A stretch of DNA of 64,000 nt from Mucilaginibacter sp. CSA2-8R (GTDB lineage Bacteria; Bacteroidota; Bacteroidia; Sphingobacteriales; Sphingobacteriaceae), in contig NZ_CP152389.1 of NCBI RefSeq assembly GCF_038806765.1, positions 2,976,001-3,040,000 on the forward strand, read 5' to 3'. This document shows positions 27,366-35,554 of the stretch, one piece after another (within the stretch, counting starts at the first letter, position 1; every line of letters starts with the position of its first letter). Position numbers and translations under genes: made by a program. The notes below the pieces were generated by a model that had not been told where the DNA came from, did not search any database, and was given only the letters and a program-made list of their open reading frames with translations.

Positions 27366-28478
27366 ATGAGTAATACCCCTTTATTATACGCTCACCTCGG
27401 CGATCTGCACATCACTCAGGCTAAAGAGCAAAATTATACCGATCTGCTCTCTATCATCGCACAGTTAGAAACCGAATGTGCCGGCAAGCTGGATTTTGTT
27501 TATCTGCCCGGCGATAACGCCGACAATGGCCTGCCGCAGCAGTACCGGCTGGTAGCTACCGCCCTTAAAATGCTGAGCGTACCGGTACATATCATCACCG
27601 GCGACCACGATATGGAGCAAGGCAGTCTTGATAATTTTTACCGGTATCTATCAACCGAAAAATTACCTAAAGCCGTGCAGGTTAAACGCGTACGCTGCCT
27701 GTTTTTAAACGTTTGCGGCCCGGGCACTGGCGGGCCGGATTTTAAGGTGGCACAGGCGCAAATGGAATGGCTGCGCCAAGAATTGCAATCGGCCCAAAGC
27801 ACCAACCAGAATACTATTATTTTTACCCATACCTACCCCGACGATTTAACCGGCGACGGCGAGACGCAGGTGCTTAATCAACTCATTGCCGAGTATAAAG
27901 TAACGCTGGTTGACATGGGGCACACCCATTACAATGAACTGGCCAACAACGGGCAAACTATTTTTGCGGCTACACGTTCAACCGGGCAGATTGAAGAAGG
28001 GCCGGTAGGTTACACCCTGGTTTCGGCAGATGACGGTGTGGTGAGCTGGCGCTTTAAACCCCTGCATGATGCGTTTCCACTGGTGATGATTACCTCACCG
28101 GCCGATTACCGGTTGAAGGCCGATAACGCAGCTGCGCCGAACGGCATCACCGCTGTACGCGCCGTGGTTTTTGGTCATCGCAATACTACGCAGGTAGCTT
28201 GCAGCACAGACGGTGCGCAATGGCACGTCATGAGTTTAAGCAACGACGGCAAAACATGGCTGGCAAACGTAGATTTGAACGGTGCAGCTGCCTTAACTGT
28301 TAAAGCCACCGACGCAAGCAACCGGCCGGCAGTACACACCATTGAGTTGCAGCCGCCAGCCGGTTATCAGCCCGTACGTAAGGCCGACGGCAGCGATGCT
28401 GACAGTATTGGCGCATGGCCGCAAAACGGGATTTTTGGAACACAGCTTGGCCCTAACCGAAATGGTAAGCCCTCTTAA
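27366..28478 (+). CDS. calcineurin-like metallophosphoesterase
   Basis: 370 residues, no signal peptide. Metal-binding motifs appear in order: HLGDLHIT, LPGDNADNG, ITGDHDMEQG (GDHD in place of the usual GNHD), FTHTYPDD and MGHTHYNE. The C-terminal 120 residues (from about 240) form a beta-rich domain of unknown role. Such cytoplasmic enzymes cleave phosphomonoesters or phosphodiesters. Placed between two transporters in the same operon, it may process their cargo. Confidence 0.9.
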   Translation: MSNTPLLYAHLGDLHITQAKEQNYTDLLSIIAQLETECAGKLDFVYLPGDNADNGLPQQYRLVATALKMLSVPVHIITGDHDMEQGSLDNFYRYLSTEKLPKAVQVKRVRCLFLNVCGPGTGGPDFKVAQAQMEWLRQELQSAQSTNQNTIIFTHTYPDDLTGDGETQVLNQLIAEYKVTLVDMGHTHYNELANNGQTIFAATRSTGQIEEGPVGYTLVSADDGVVSWRFKPLHDAFPLVMITSPADYRLKADNAAAPNGITAVRAVVFGHRNTTQVACSTDGAQWHVMSLSNDGKTWLANVDLNGAAALTVKATDASNRPAVHTIELQPPAGYQPVRKADGSDADSIGAWPQNGIFGTQLGPNRNGKPS

Positions 28479-28493
28479 TTTTTATATACAGAG

Positions 28494-29738
28494 ATGACGA
28501 ATATTTATATATGGCTGATTTCTTTTTTAGCCATTGCCGGGGTAATTGTACGCCCGTTTAAAATTGCAGAAGTATACTGGGCGCTGGCAGGTGCCTTAAT
28601 TTTATTGTTGTTTGGGTTAATTGCCCCGCGTGATGCCGCCGCCGGTGTAGGCAAAGGGCTGGATGTTTATCTGTTTTTGACCGGCATGATGCTGCTGGCC
28701 GAAACTGCCCGCGAAGAAAAACTTTTTGACTGGCTGGCCGCCCATGCCACCCGCATGGCCAAGGGGTCGCCCAAACGCCTGTTTTTTTTAATTTACCTGG
28801 TGGGTGTGGTGGTCACTTCTTTTTTATCTAATGATGCCACCGCCGTGGTGCTCACACCTGCTGTTGCTGCTGCGGTTAAGGCCGCCAAGGTTGAAAAACC
28901 TTTGCCCTACTTGTTTATTTGTGCTTTTATTGCCAACGCGGCCTCGTTTGTGCTGCCTATCTCTAACCCGGCCAACCTGGTTATTTACGGCAAACACATG
29001 CCCACCCTGTTAGCATGGATGTCGCATTATCTTATCCCCTCAATTGTGTCTATCGTGGTAACTTACCTTATTTTATTTACCACCCAGCGCAAAGACATTG
29101 AGGGCAGTGTTGCAACCGACGTTGACCTGCCCGAGCTTACCGCCGGTGGTAAAACCGCACTAATTGGCATTGGGGTTACGGCTATCGTATTGCTGATTTC
29201 TTCGGCGTTAGATATTGAACTGGGCTTACCTACAGCCGTTACGGGCATCCTCACCTCTATCATTGTCATCATCCGGGCGCATAAAAACCCGATGATCGTG
29301 ATAAAAGGTGTTTCGTGGGCAGTGCTGCCACTGGTGGCCGGTTTGTTTGTAATTGTGGAAGCCCTGAACCATACCGGCATCACCCAAAAGCTGGCGCAAC
29401 TGTTGCAACATCATGCCGCGCAAGACCCAACCGCCACGGCCTGGGGCAGCGGCATCATCACGGCTTTTGCCTGTAACCTGATGAATAACCTGCCCGCCGG
29501 ACTAATTGCCGGCAACGTAGTGCAAGGCGGCCACGTACCCGAACTGGTTAAAAGCGCCACCCTCATCGGTATCGACCTGGGCCCTAACCTATCCATGACC
29601 GGCTCGCTGGCCACCATTTTATGGCTGGTAGCCCTCCGCCGCGAAGGTCAGGAAGTAAGCGCCTGGCAGTTTTTAAAAACCGGCGCCGTGGTAATGACGG
29701 TAACACTGTTGTTTGTACTGGCCTCGTTGTGGATTTAG
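28494..29738 (+). CDS. ArsB/NhaD-type ion transporter permease
   Basis: 414 residues with about eleven membrane helices. SFLSNDATAVVLTPAV and SFVLPISNPANLVIYG are the paired signature segments of the ArsB/NhaD (ion transporter superfamily) permeases, repeated in the second half as ACNLMNNLPAGLIAGN. ArsB proteins export arsenite. No ArsR, ArsC or ArsA gene is adjacent, so an arsenic role is only an inference. Last gene of the MFS-phosphoesterase operon, followed by a strong terminator. Confidence 0.88.
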   Translation: MTNIYIWLISFLAIAGVIVRPFKIAEVYWALAGALILLLFGLIAPRDAAAGVGKGLDVYLFLTGMMLLAETAREEKLFDWLAAHATRMAKGSPKRLFFLIYLVGVVVTSFLSNDATAVVLTPAVAAAVKAAKVEKPLPYLFICAFIANAASFVLPISNPANLVIYGKHMPTLLAWMSHYLIPSIVSIVVTYLILFTTQRKDIEGSVATDVDLPELTAGGKTALIGIGVTAIVLLISSALDIELGLPTAVTGILTSIIVIIRAHKNPMIVIKGVSWAVLPLVAGLFVIVEALNHTGITQKLAQLLQHHAAQDPTATAWGSGIITAFACNLMNNLPAGLIAGNVVQGGHVPELVKSATLIGIDLGPNLSMTGSLATILWLVALRREGQEVSAWQFLKTGAVVMTVTLLFVLASLWI

Positions 29739-29811
29739 CAATTACCTTGTAAAGTAGAACTTTGAGTTATAGTGATATTCTACTTTCTTTAATTAGCATA
29801 AACTATTTAAA

Positions 29812-29851
29812 CAACAGCGCCTTATGATTTCGCTATCATAAGGCGCTGTTG
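29812..29851. terminator. strong bidirectional terminator
   Basis: A 17-bp perfect stem beginning CAACAGCGCC, with a 6-nt loop, between the converging ArsB-like and SusD genes. It ends both the plus-strand transport operon and the long minus-strand sulfur-type run. Confidence 0.88.
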
Positions 29852-29888
29852 CTAATATATTGTAATTAATACTGATTGCTTACAACGG

Positions 29889-31328
29889 CTAATTCACATC
29901 AAACCACAATTTAGTCGTCAGTAAATCAGCCCCCTGCCGGCTAACGGCGGCGGTATAGTTGGCGCCATTGAGCGATTGCTCGGTGCCGGGGTAGATAAAA
30001 CGCACAGGCATTTTGCCATTGAGCGAACCGGCAACGGCGGGTTGCAGCTGCGGGTAGTCCAGTCTGCGCCACTCGGCAAACGCTTCCAGTCCTTGCCCAA
30101 ACAAGGCAATCCACTTTTGCTCACCTATTGACTTTTTATAATTAGAGGCATTGTACCGCACCGCTGCCGAATTAGCATAAGTTGCTGCCGCAGTACCGCT
30201 GATACCGTATTGCGTTAAAGAGGCTTGCACGGCTTGGTTGTATAAATCGGCAGCCGACTCGCCGGTAAACCCTCTGGCGGCGGCCTCTGTCCTGTCAAAC
30301 AGCACTTCGGCATAGCTCATAATAACGGCCGGTGCATTGGGTGCTCTAAAGTATGTGCCCGGTTTAGAGGTTTTGGTAAAGCCCAGGTTACTGGCATCGC
30401 CCACCAGCAAACCATTCGGTATACCTACATAAGTTTGTGCCGTAGCATCCTGCGTTGGTGCCGCATAAATGGGCAAACGCGGGTCGTTGAGGGCAAACAA
30501 ACGGTCGACAATGCTTTTACTGATGCGGTAGTCATCGCGGGTATCAAACAAATTGCTGATAGGATTTTGGTTAGGCGAGTTTTGGTAAACGAGTTGTGCA
30601 ATCTCGCTGTTGGCACTGATATAGCCGCTGCCCTCGGCCTGTATGTCGGCTATTACCTGCCGGGCTTTGGCGGCATCGCGGTCGGCAATGCGCAGGGCTA
30701 CCCGCAAGCGCAACGAGTTGGCAAACTTTTTCCATAAGCCTATATTATTGTTGTAGATGATATCGCCACCGATGGCTTTGCCCGAGATGCTGAGCGATGC
30801 CTGGGCAGCTTTCAAATCATCCAAAATGGCGTTGTAAACATTTTGCTGGGCATCATAAGCCGGTGTAAGGTATTGGTCGATGCTTGACGCCTGCTGATAA
30901 GGCACATCGCCAAAGTTATCGGTAAGCAAGGTAAACACCCACGAGCGTAGTACCAGCGCCACGCCCTTATAATTGGGGTTAGCCTGTGCATCGGCCAATT
31001 TAATGATCTGGTTATAGTTCACTACGCCTTTAGAGTAGCCAATGTTCCACAGATCGGCAAACGCCGTGTTGGCATAAATATAGCGGTCGGGGTCGGTATA
31101 CTGTATTTTAGCCCAGTGCTGTACAAATAGCAGGGCGGCATCCATGTTGTTACTGGTTCCCCAGTAGGTATCTACTACGGCCTTGGTAGCACCGGTAAGC
31201 AGGTAATCGGGCTGCGCGTTTTGTGAGGCATTAGGATTCTCATTAATGCCGGTCAGGTCTTTTTTGCAAGACGTTGCCGTAAACGTTAAAGCTGCAGCCA
31301 ATACCAGGTTTATATATCGTTTTTTCAT
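29889..31328 (-). CDS. SusD/RagB-family outer-membrane lipoprotein
   Basis: 479 residues from MKKRYINLVLAA; an earlier in-frame start would disrupt the lipoprotein signal, which ends in TATSC. Begins with INENPNASQNAQPDYLLTGA and contains the helical TPR-like scaffold of the SusD-like_2 type (YADPDRY-like region, VLRSWVFTLLTDNFGDVPY). SusD proteins cap the SusC channel at the cell surface and bind the ligand. Four bases separate it from the SusC gene. No sigma/anti-sigma genes are nearby. The upstream poly-cysteine leader and sulfur genes suggest a sulfur-containing ligand, not necessarily a glycan. Confidence 0.93.
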   Translation of the reverse strand: MKKRYINLVLAAALTFTATSCKKDLTGINENPNASQNAQPDYLLTGATKAVVDTYWGTSNNMDAALLFVQHWAKIQYTDPDRYIYANTAFADLWNIGYSKGVVNYNQIIKLADAQANPNYKGVALVLRSWVFTLLTDNFGDVPYQQASSIDQYLTPAYDAQQNVYNAILDDLKAAQASLSISGKAIGGDIIYNNNIGLWKKFANSLRLRVALRIADRDAAKARQVIADIQAEGSGYISANSEIAQLVYQNSPNQNPISNLFDTRDDYRISKSIVDRLFALNDPRLPIYAAPTQDATAQTYVGIPNGLLVGDASNLGFTKTSKPGTYFRAPNAPAVIMSYAEVLFDRTEAAARGFTGESAADLYNQAVQASLTQYGISGTAAATYANSAAVRYNASNYKKSIGEQKWIALFGQGLEAFAEWRRLDYPQLQPAVAGSLNGKMPVRFIYPGTEQSLNGANYTAAVSRQGADLLTTKLWFDVN

Positions 31329-31332
31329 TTGA

Positions 31333-34300
31333 TTAAAATCTGAGGTTAATGTTAAAGCCAAAGTTGCGTACAGTAGGCAGGCCTAAGTCTTCCAGGCCTT
31401 GTCCGTTGCCGGTGTTAAAGGCAATTTCGGGATCAATATTCGGCACGTTTTTGTGAATGATCCATAAGTTACGACCCACTACAGATACCGTTGCGCCCTG
31501 AAACCCTACCGCTCTTACCCATTTAGAGGGCAGTGTGTAGCCGAGTTTTACCTCGCGCAGTTTTACGTAAGAGGCATCGTACACAAAAGCCTCATCTACG
31601 TTAGTAAATCCTTTATAATAAGATTGTGCCGAAAGAATTTTGGTATTCGGTGTACCATCAGCTTTCACACCGTTAAAAACCATCCCGTCGGTGTACACGG
31701 TTTCGCCATTGGGGGCACTACCGCCGGAAACCTGCACGGCATTAGCCGCTGTATTGTTGGCCGGGTAGTAATAGCTTAAGCCACCGTTAGCTGTACCGCG
31801 GCCCGGCAAGGTGCTGGCCAGCACACCAGTATACGTACCGGTACGGTTGGTGTTGGAGTAAATAGAGCCGCCAATGCGTGCATCCACCAAAAAGCTCAGG
31901 TTAATACCTTTGTAGTAAAAGCTGTTGTTGATGCTGCCTAACCATTTTGGGGTATACTTGCCTAAGTATTGTTTGGTAGGATTAATGGCCGGTGTACCAT
32001 CGGCATTTACAATAATTTGCCCCTGCGCATTACGCAGGTAGGCGTTGCCAAACAGGGTACCATAAGGCTGCCCCACGGCGGCCAGCACCTGCACGGTACG
32101 GTTGGTACCCAAAATGTAACTTTGCAAACGGCCCTCGGCATCTAATGATACCACCTTGCTGCGGTTAAACGAGTAGTTGGTGGTAATGTCCCAGCTAAAA
32201 TCTTTGGATTTTACCGGGGTGATGCCTAACTGCACCTCTAAACCTTTGTTGTTAATTTTACCGCCGTTAATCAGTTTTTGAGCGTAGCCGGTGGTTGAGC
32301 TTACATCAACATTTAATATCTGATTAATGCTGTTGGTGTTATAATAACTTACATCAAGATGCACCCGGTTATTGAGTAAACCTAACTCAAAACCGGCTTC
32401 GCTTGATATAGTGGTTTCGGGTTTCAGGGCCGAATTTAAGCTGATGCTGGCTGCCGTTTGCTGCGGATTACTGCCAAACGGAGCGATGAAATTATAGGTA
32501 TTCATGAGTTGGTAAGGTGTAGTGGCCTTACCAACCTTAGACCATCCGCCTCTTAATTTAGCGTAGCTAAGCACGTTGCTTTTAATGCCCAACGCTTCAG
32601 AAAGCACCAGACTGCCGTTTACCGACGGATAAAAATACGACAGGTTTTCGGCAGGCAGGGTCGACGACCAGTCGTTGCGGCCGGTCACGTTCAGGAAAGC
32701 GTAATTGCGGAACCCGATTTGGCCCGAACCAAACAAGCTGTACGTTTTAAGTTTGCCGTAGTAGTTAGACGATACCAGCGGATCGCGCGAGTTGCTAAGC
32801 GTGTACAAACCAGCTACGGCCAGTTTAGGCGCCACCTGGTCGTTTTGCTCGTTTAAGATAGCATTGATGTTACCGCCGCCAAATACATCCAGCGAGAAAT
32901 CACTGTTCAGCTTTTTGGTGTACTGCAAGCGGGCCTCGGTATTGGTTTCAGTTACGTTGTATACGTCCTCCTCGTACGAGCCGAACGGCGTGCCGTTGGT
33001 GCCATAGGCCACTTTAATGCGGCGTTTATCATTATAGTAATCGGTACCGGTACGGAAGTTGGCCGACAAGCCGTCTGCAATTTTATAATTCAGCTCAATG
33101 CTACCGATTAGCCGGTTTTTGTTTTGGCTCACCGTGTTTTCGTACGCTAAAAAGTACGGGTTAGAGTAGTAGCTGTTGTTCCAGTTAAAGGTGTTACCGT
33201 TGGCGTCGCGGTAGTTTTTAAGCTGGTTAACATCCACCTGGCGGCCAAACCACGTAAACTGCAGCATGGTACTGGTGGCACGGCGGCCGTAAGCACCAGG
33301 CAGGTTACCGGCATCATCTTTTAAATAGTTGGCAATGGTGGTAACAGTTAATTTAGGCGTTGGCCTGAACGTGCTGTTAAACGCAAACGAGTTGCGGCCC
33401 AGCGAGGTATTAGGCACCACACCGGTCTGGTGCAGGTTATTGTACGACAACCGGTAATCAAACTTATCGCTGCTGCCGGCCAGGGCAACGCCATTGTTGA
33501 GCGTTACGCCGGTTTGAAAATAGTCGCGCACGTTGTTGGGGTGAGCCACAAATGGCACGGCCTGCCCGTTAGAGAAAAACTGCGGAATTAAGCGGCCATC
33601 CAGCGGCGGGCCCCAGCTTTCGTCAACACCATCGTTTATACCGCCGCCTTTACCGTCAACATAACTAAAACGACCGTTTGAGCCCTGACCAAATTCGTTT
33701 TGATACTTGGGCAAAACCTGGATGTTAGAAAATGTGGTGTTAGAATTGATGGTTACCCCTAAGCCTTTGGCGCCTTTACCGGTTTTGGTTTTTACCAGAA
33801 TAACGCCTGCTGCCGCACGGTAACCGTAAAGCGCCGCTGCGTTTGGCCCTTTGAGTACGCTGATCGACTCAATATCCTCGGAAGGAATACTGGCCAGTGC
33901 GTTCGGGAAATCGCGCGAACCGTTGGTGCCCTGAAATTGCGAGTTATCTACAATGGTACCATCTATCACAAACAAGGGCTGATTGTTGCCCGAGATAGAG
34001 GTTTCGCCCCGGATGACGATACGCGACGAGCCCATATCGCCCTGGCTGTTGGTGATGTTTACGCCGGCTATTTTACCGCTTAGGGCGTTGATGAAGTTAG
34101 TTTCTTTAGCCTCGGCAATATCCTTAGCTTTTAAGCCCTGCACGGCGTATCCTAACGACTTTTTATCTTTAGAGATATTAAGTGCCGTTACCACCACCTC
34201 GTTAAGCGAGTTAGGCTGTTCTTCGAGCACGATTTTGAGGTCGGCCTGGTTACCGGTCACCGGTATTTCCTGGGCAATAAAGCCTACAAAAGAGGCCCTT

Positions 34301-34518
34301 AATATATCACCTTTTTGCACGTTTAAGGTAAAACGGCCATCGCCATTGGTTTGCACGCCGTTGGTGGTGCCGGTTACGGCCACACTTACGCCGGGCAGCG
34401 GCTGTCCGTCGGCCTTACTCACAATAATACCGCTTACCTTGAGGCCTTGGGCAGCGGCGGTTTTAAACAGAAGTGCCTGCAATAATACAACAAGCAGCAA
34501 CAGATACTTTTTTGACAT
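31333..34518 (-). CDS. SusC/RagA-family TonB-dependent transporter
   Basis: 1061 residues from MSKKYLLLLVVLLQALL (signal peptide). Carboxypeptidase-regulatory-like domain about 23-100 (GIIVSKADGQPLPGVSVAV), then the SusC plug (KDKKSLGYAVQGL, RIVIRGETSISGNNQPLFVIDG) and a 22-strand barrel with the family hallmark NVTGRNDWSSTLP, ending FGFNINLRF. It imports ligand with the SusD partner, energised by TonB. It lies 138 bp downstream of a leader ORF with six consecutive cysteine codons, so its expression probably responds to cysteine supply. Confidence 0.95.
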   Translation of the reverse strand: MSKKYLLLLVVLLQALLFKTAAAQGLKVSGIIVSKADGQPLPGVSVAVTGTTNGVQTNGDGRFTLNVQKGDILRASFVGFIAQEIPVTGNQADLKIVLEEQPNSLNEVVVTALNISKDKKSLGYAVQGLKAKDIAEAKETNFINALSGKIAGVNITNSQGDMGSSRIVIRGETSISGNNQPLFVIDGTIVDNSQFQGTNGSRDFPNALASIPSEDIESISVLKGPNAAALYGYRAAAGVILVKTKTGKGAKGLGVTINSNTTFSNIQVLPKYQNEFGQGSNGRFSYVDGKGGGINDGVDESWGPPLDGRLIPQFFSNGQAVPFVAHPNNVRDYFQTGVTLNNGVALAGSSDKFDYRLSYNNLHQTGVVPNTSLGRNSFAFNSTFRPTPKLTVTTIANYLKDDAGNLPGAYGRRATSTMLQFTWFGRQVDVNQLKNYRDANGNTFNWNNSYYSNPYFLAYENTVSQNKNRLIGSIELNYKIADGLSANFRTGTDYYNDKRRIKVAYGTNGTPFGSYEEDVYNVTETNTEARLQYTKKLNSDFSLDVFGGGNINAILNEQNDQVAPKLAVAGLYTLSNSRDPLVSSNYYGKLKTYSLFGSGQIGFRNYAFLNVTGRNDWSSTLPAENLSYFYPSVNGSLVLSEALGIKSNVLSYAKLRGGWSKVGKATTPYQLMNTYNFIAPFGSNPQQTAASISLNSALKPETTISSEAGFELGLLNNRVHLDVSYYNTNSINQILNVDVSSTTGYAQKLINGGKINNKGLEVQLGITPVKSKDFSWDITTNYSFNRSKVVSLDAEGRLQSYILGTNRTVQVLAAVGQPYGTLFGNAYLRNAQGQIIVNADGTPAINPTKQYLGKYTPKWLGSINNSFYYKGINLSFLVDARIGGSIYSNTNRTGTYTGVLASTLPGRGTANGGLSYYYPANNTAANAVQVSGGSAPNGETVYTDGMVFNGVKADGTPNTKILSAQSYYKGFTNVDEAFVYDASYVKLREVKLGYTLPSKWVRAVGFQGATVSVVGRNLWIIHKNVPNIDPEIAFNTGNGQGLEDLGLPTVRNFGFNINLRF

Positions 34519-34602
34519 GTTTTTTGTTCGGGTTGTGATGACGAGGCGCCACACTAATGGCCTTGAGGCAGCCTATGGAGCATGCCTTTATACCTCAGCA
34601 AT

Positions 34603-34669
34603 AAAAAAAATTTATTAAAACCGGGATGATTGATCGGCACTCAGCCGCAGCACGTATTAGCGCAGGCTG
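34603..34669 (-). promoter_or_regulatory. candidate attenuator region between leader ORF and SusC
   Basis: On the minus strand a stem-loop spans 34669 to 34642: CAGCC pairs with GGCTG and an inner GCGC with GTGC, loop TAATAC. Its 5-prime arm covers the last codons of the leader ORF (end of the Cys run, Ser, Leu). About 30 nt further on lies a run of eight T (34610-34603). A ribosome stalled at the Cys codons would mask the 5-prime arm. Mechanism inferred; no classical terminator is fully formed. Confidence 0.4.
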
Positions 34670-34830
34670 CAACAGCAGCAGCAACAAGGATGGGCAGGTA
34701 CGAATGAGGATGAGCAAACGGTGTGACGGGTGGCGGGTGCTGCGGTGGCAAACGCCGGAGACGCGGCTCTTGTCCGTCTATGCGGATTTACAGCGTGGGC
34801 CTGGAGCGATAAGTAAAAATTTGCGTTCAT
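34657..34830 (-). CDS. poly-cysteine leader peptide (57 codons) upstream of SusC
   Basis: ATG at 34830, TAA at 34657-34659. The frame reads MNANFYLSLQAHAVNPH at the start and ends HPCCCCCCSLR, with six consecutive Cys codons (residues 49-54: TGT TGC TGC TGC TGT TGC) only three codons before the stop. Arg/Ala/Pro-rich middle, GC-rich compared with flanking DNA. It starts 38 bp after tRNA-Cys and ends 138 bp before the SusC start, same strand. A terminal run of one amino acid is the hallmark of attenuation leader peptides; cysteine-run uORFs that regulate sulfur genes are known from mycobacteria. No SD is evident, as usual in this phylum. The exact start is uncertain. Confidence 0.6.
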   Translation of the reverse strand: MNANFYLSLQAHAVNPHRRTRAASPAFATAAPATRHTVCSSSFVPAHPCCCCCCSLR

Positions 34831-34867
34831 ATACTGTTTTGTTGGATGATGTTTGTTTTGTTAACAG

Positions 34868-34939
34868 AGGCGTGAGGACGGATTCGAACCGCCGTACTGG
34901 GTTTTGCAGACCCGTGCCTAACCACTCGGCCACTCCGCC
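34868..34939 (-). tRNA. tRNA-Cys (anticodon GCA)
   Basis: Read on the minus strand: acceptor GGCGGAG, D-arm with GAGTGGTTA loop, anticodon loop CTGCAAA (GCA), T-arm GGCGG-TTCGAAT-CCGTC, 3-prime strand CTCACGCC and U73, the expected discriminator for tRNA-Cys. CCA is not encoded. The 3-prime acceptor strand carries one extra A (CTC-A-CGCC) that must bulge, and C27-A43 is mismatched. It starts 12 bp after the thioredoxin gene stop and is followed by the poly-Cys leader, so co-transcription is possible. Confidence 0.85.
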
Positions 34940-34950
34940 ATGGGCACCGT

Positions 34951-35547
34951 TTATAGCGATGCTTTTACTGAGGACTGGCTGGCCAGGCGGTCAATCACCT
35001 GTACCATTTGGCCGAATTCTTTTTCGTCATATAGCCGCGTCAGGTAAACGATTTTGCCCGATGGATCAATCACCACATTACGGGTAACGCCCGACTTTTT
35101 ATTGGCGAAACGTCCAAAAATGTCGGCCCCCGGGTCTAGTGCCAGCGGATACGTGATTTGCATATCCTGATGGAATTTCTGTACTTTCTCCAGCGGTTCG
35201 TCGCGGTCTACGCCTATCAGCACCACGTTTTTATTTTGGTAGGCTTTCCAAACATCTGCTTCCAGGTGCGGCATTTCTTTGCGGCAAACGCTGCACCAGC
35301 TGGCGGTAAACTGCAGCACCACTATTTTGCCGCGTAACTGCTTAAGTGAAGTCTTTTGTCCGTTTTGCAGCACCAGTTCAAAATTATCGGGTGCTTGGTC
35401 GCCTACTTGTACTAGGTAGCCACGGTCGGCATCGGCTGGGGCAGGCGTTGCAGCAGTAACGTTATTTTGCTGGGCGCGGGTGATATTGGCCACGAGCAAC
35501 ATGACGGCAAATCCAAGTGTGTATGTAATTTTTGATAATGTTTTCAT
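34951..35547 (-). CDS. periplasmic TlpA/redoxin-family thioredoxin-like protein
   Basis: 198 residues with a signal peptide (1-25, ending ITRAQ). The thioredoxin fold has the active site FTASWCSVCRKEMPHL (CSVC) and the cis-proline region GVTRNVVIDPSGKIVYL. Such proteins reduce or exchange periplasmic disulfides. It begins 8 bp after the cysteine desulfurase gene, so the two form an operon under the SAM riboswitch. A role in handling imported disulfide or thiol compounds would fit the neighbours but is inferred. Confidence 0.9.
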   Translation of the reverse strand: MKTLSKITYTLGFAVMLLVANITRAQQNNVTAATPAPADADRGYLVQVGDQAPDNFELVLQNGQKTSLKQLRGKIVVLQFTASWCSVCRKEMPHLEADVWKAYQNKNVVLIGVDRDEPLEKVQKFHQDMQITYPLALDPGADIFGRFANKKSGVTRNVVIDPSGKIVYLTRLYDEKEFGQMVQVIDRLASQSSVKASL

Positions 35548-35554
35548 TGCGTAA

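Noticed and set aside
28494..29738. Calling the operon an arsenic resistance (ars) operon
   Set aside because: Only the ArsB-like fold supports it; ArsR, ArsC and ArsA are absent and the related NhaD-type carriers transport other ions.
33983..34618. 211-codon plus-strand frame
   Set aside because: Antisense to the start of the SusC gene; low-complexity mirror sequence.
34626..35087. 153-codon plus-strand frame
   Set aside because: Runs antisense through the poly-Cys leader, tRNA-Cys and the thioredoxin gene; no protein-like features.
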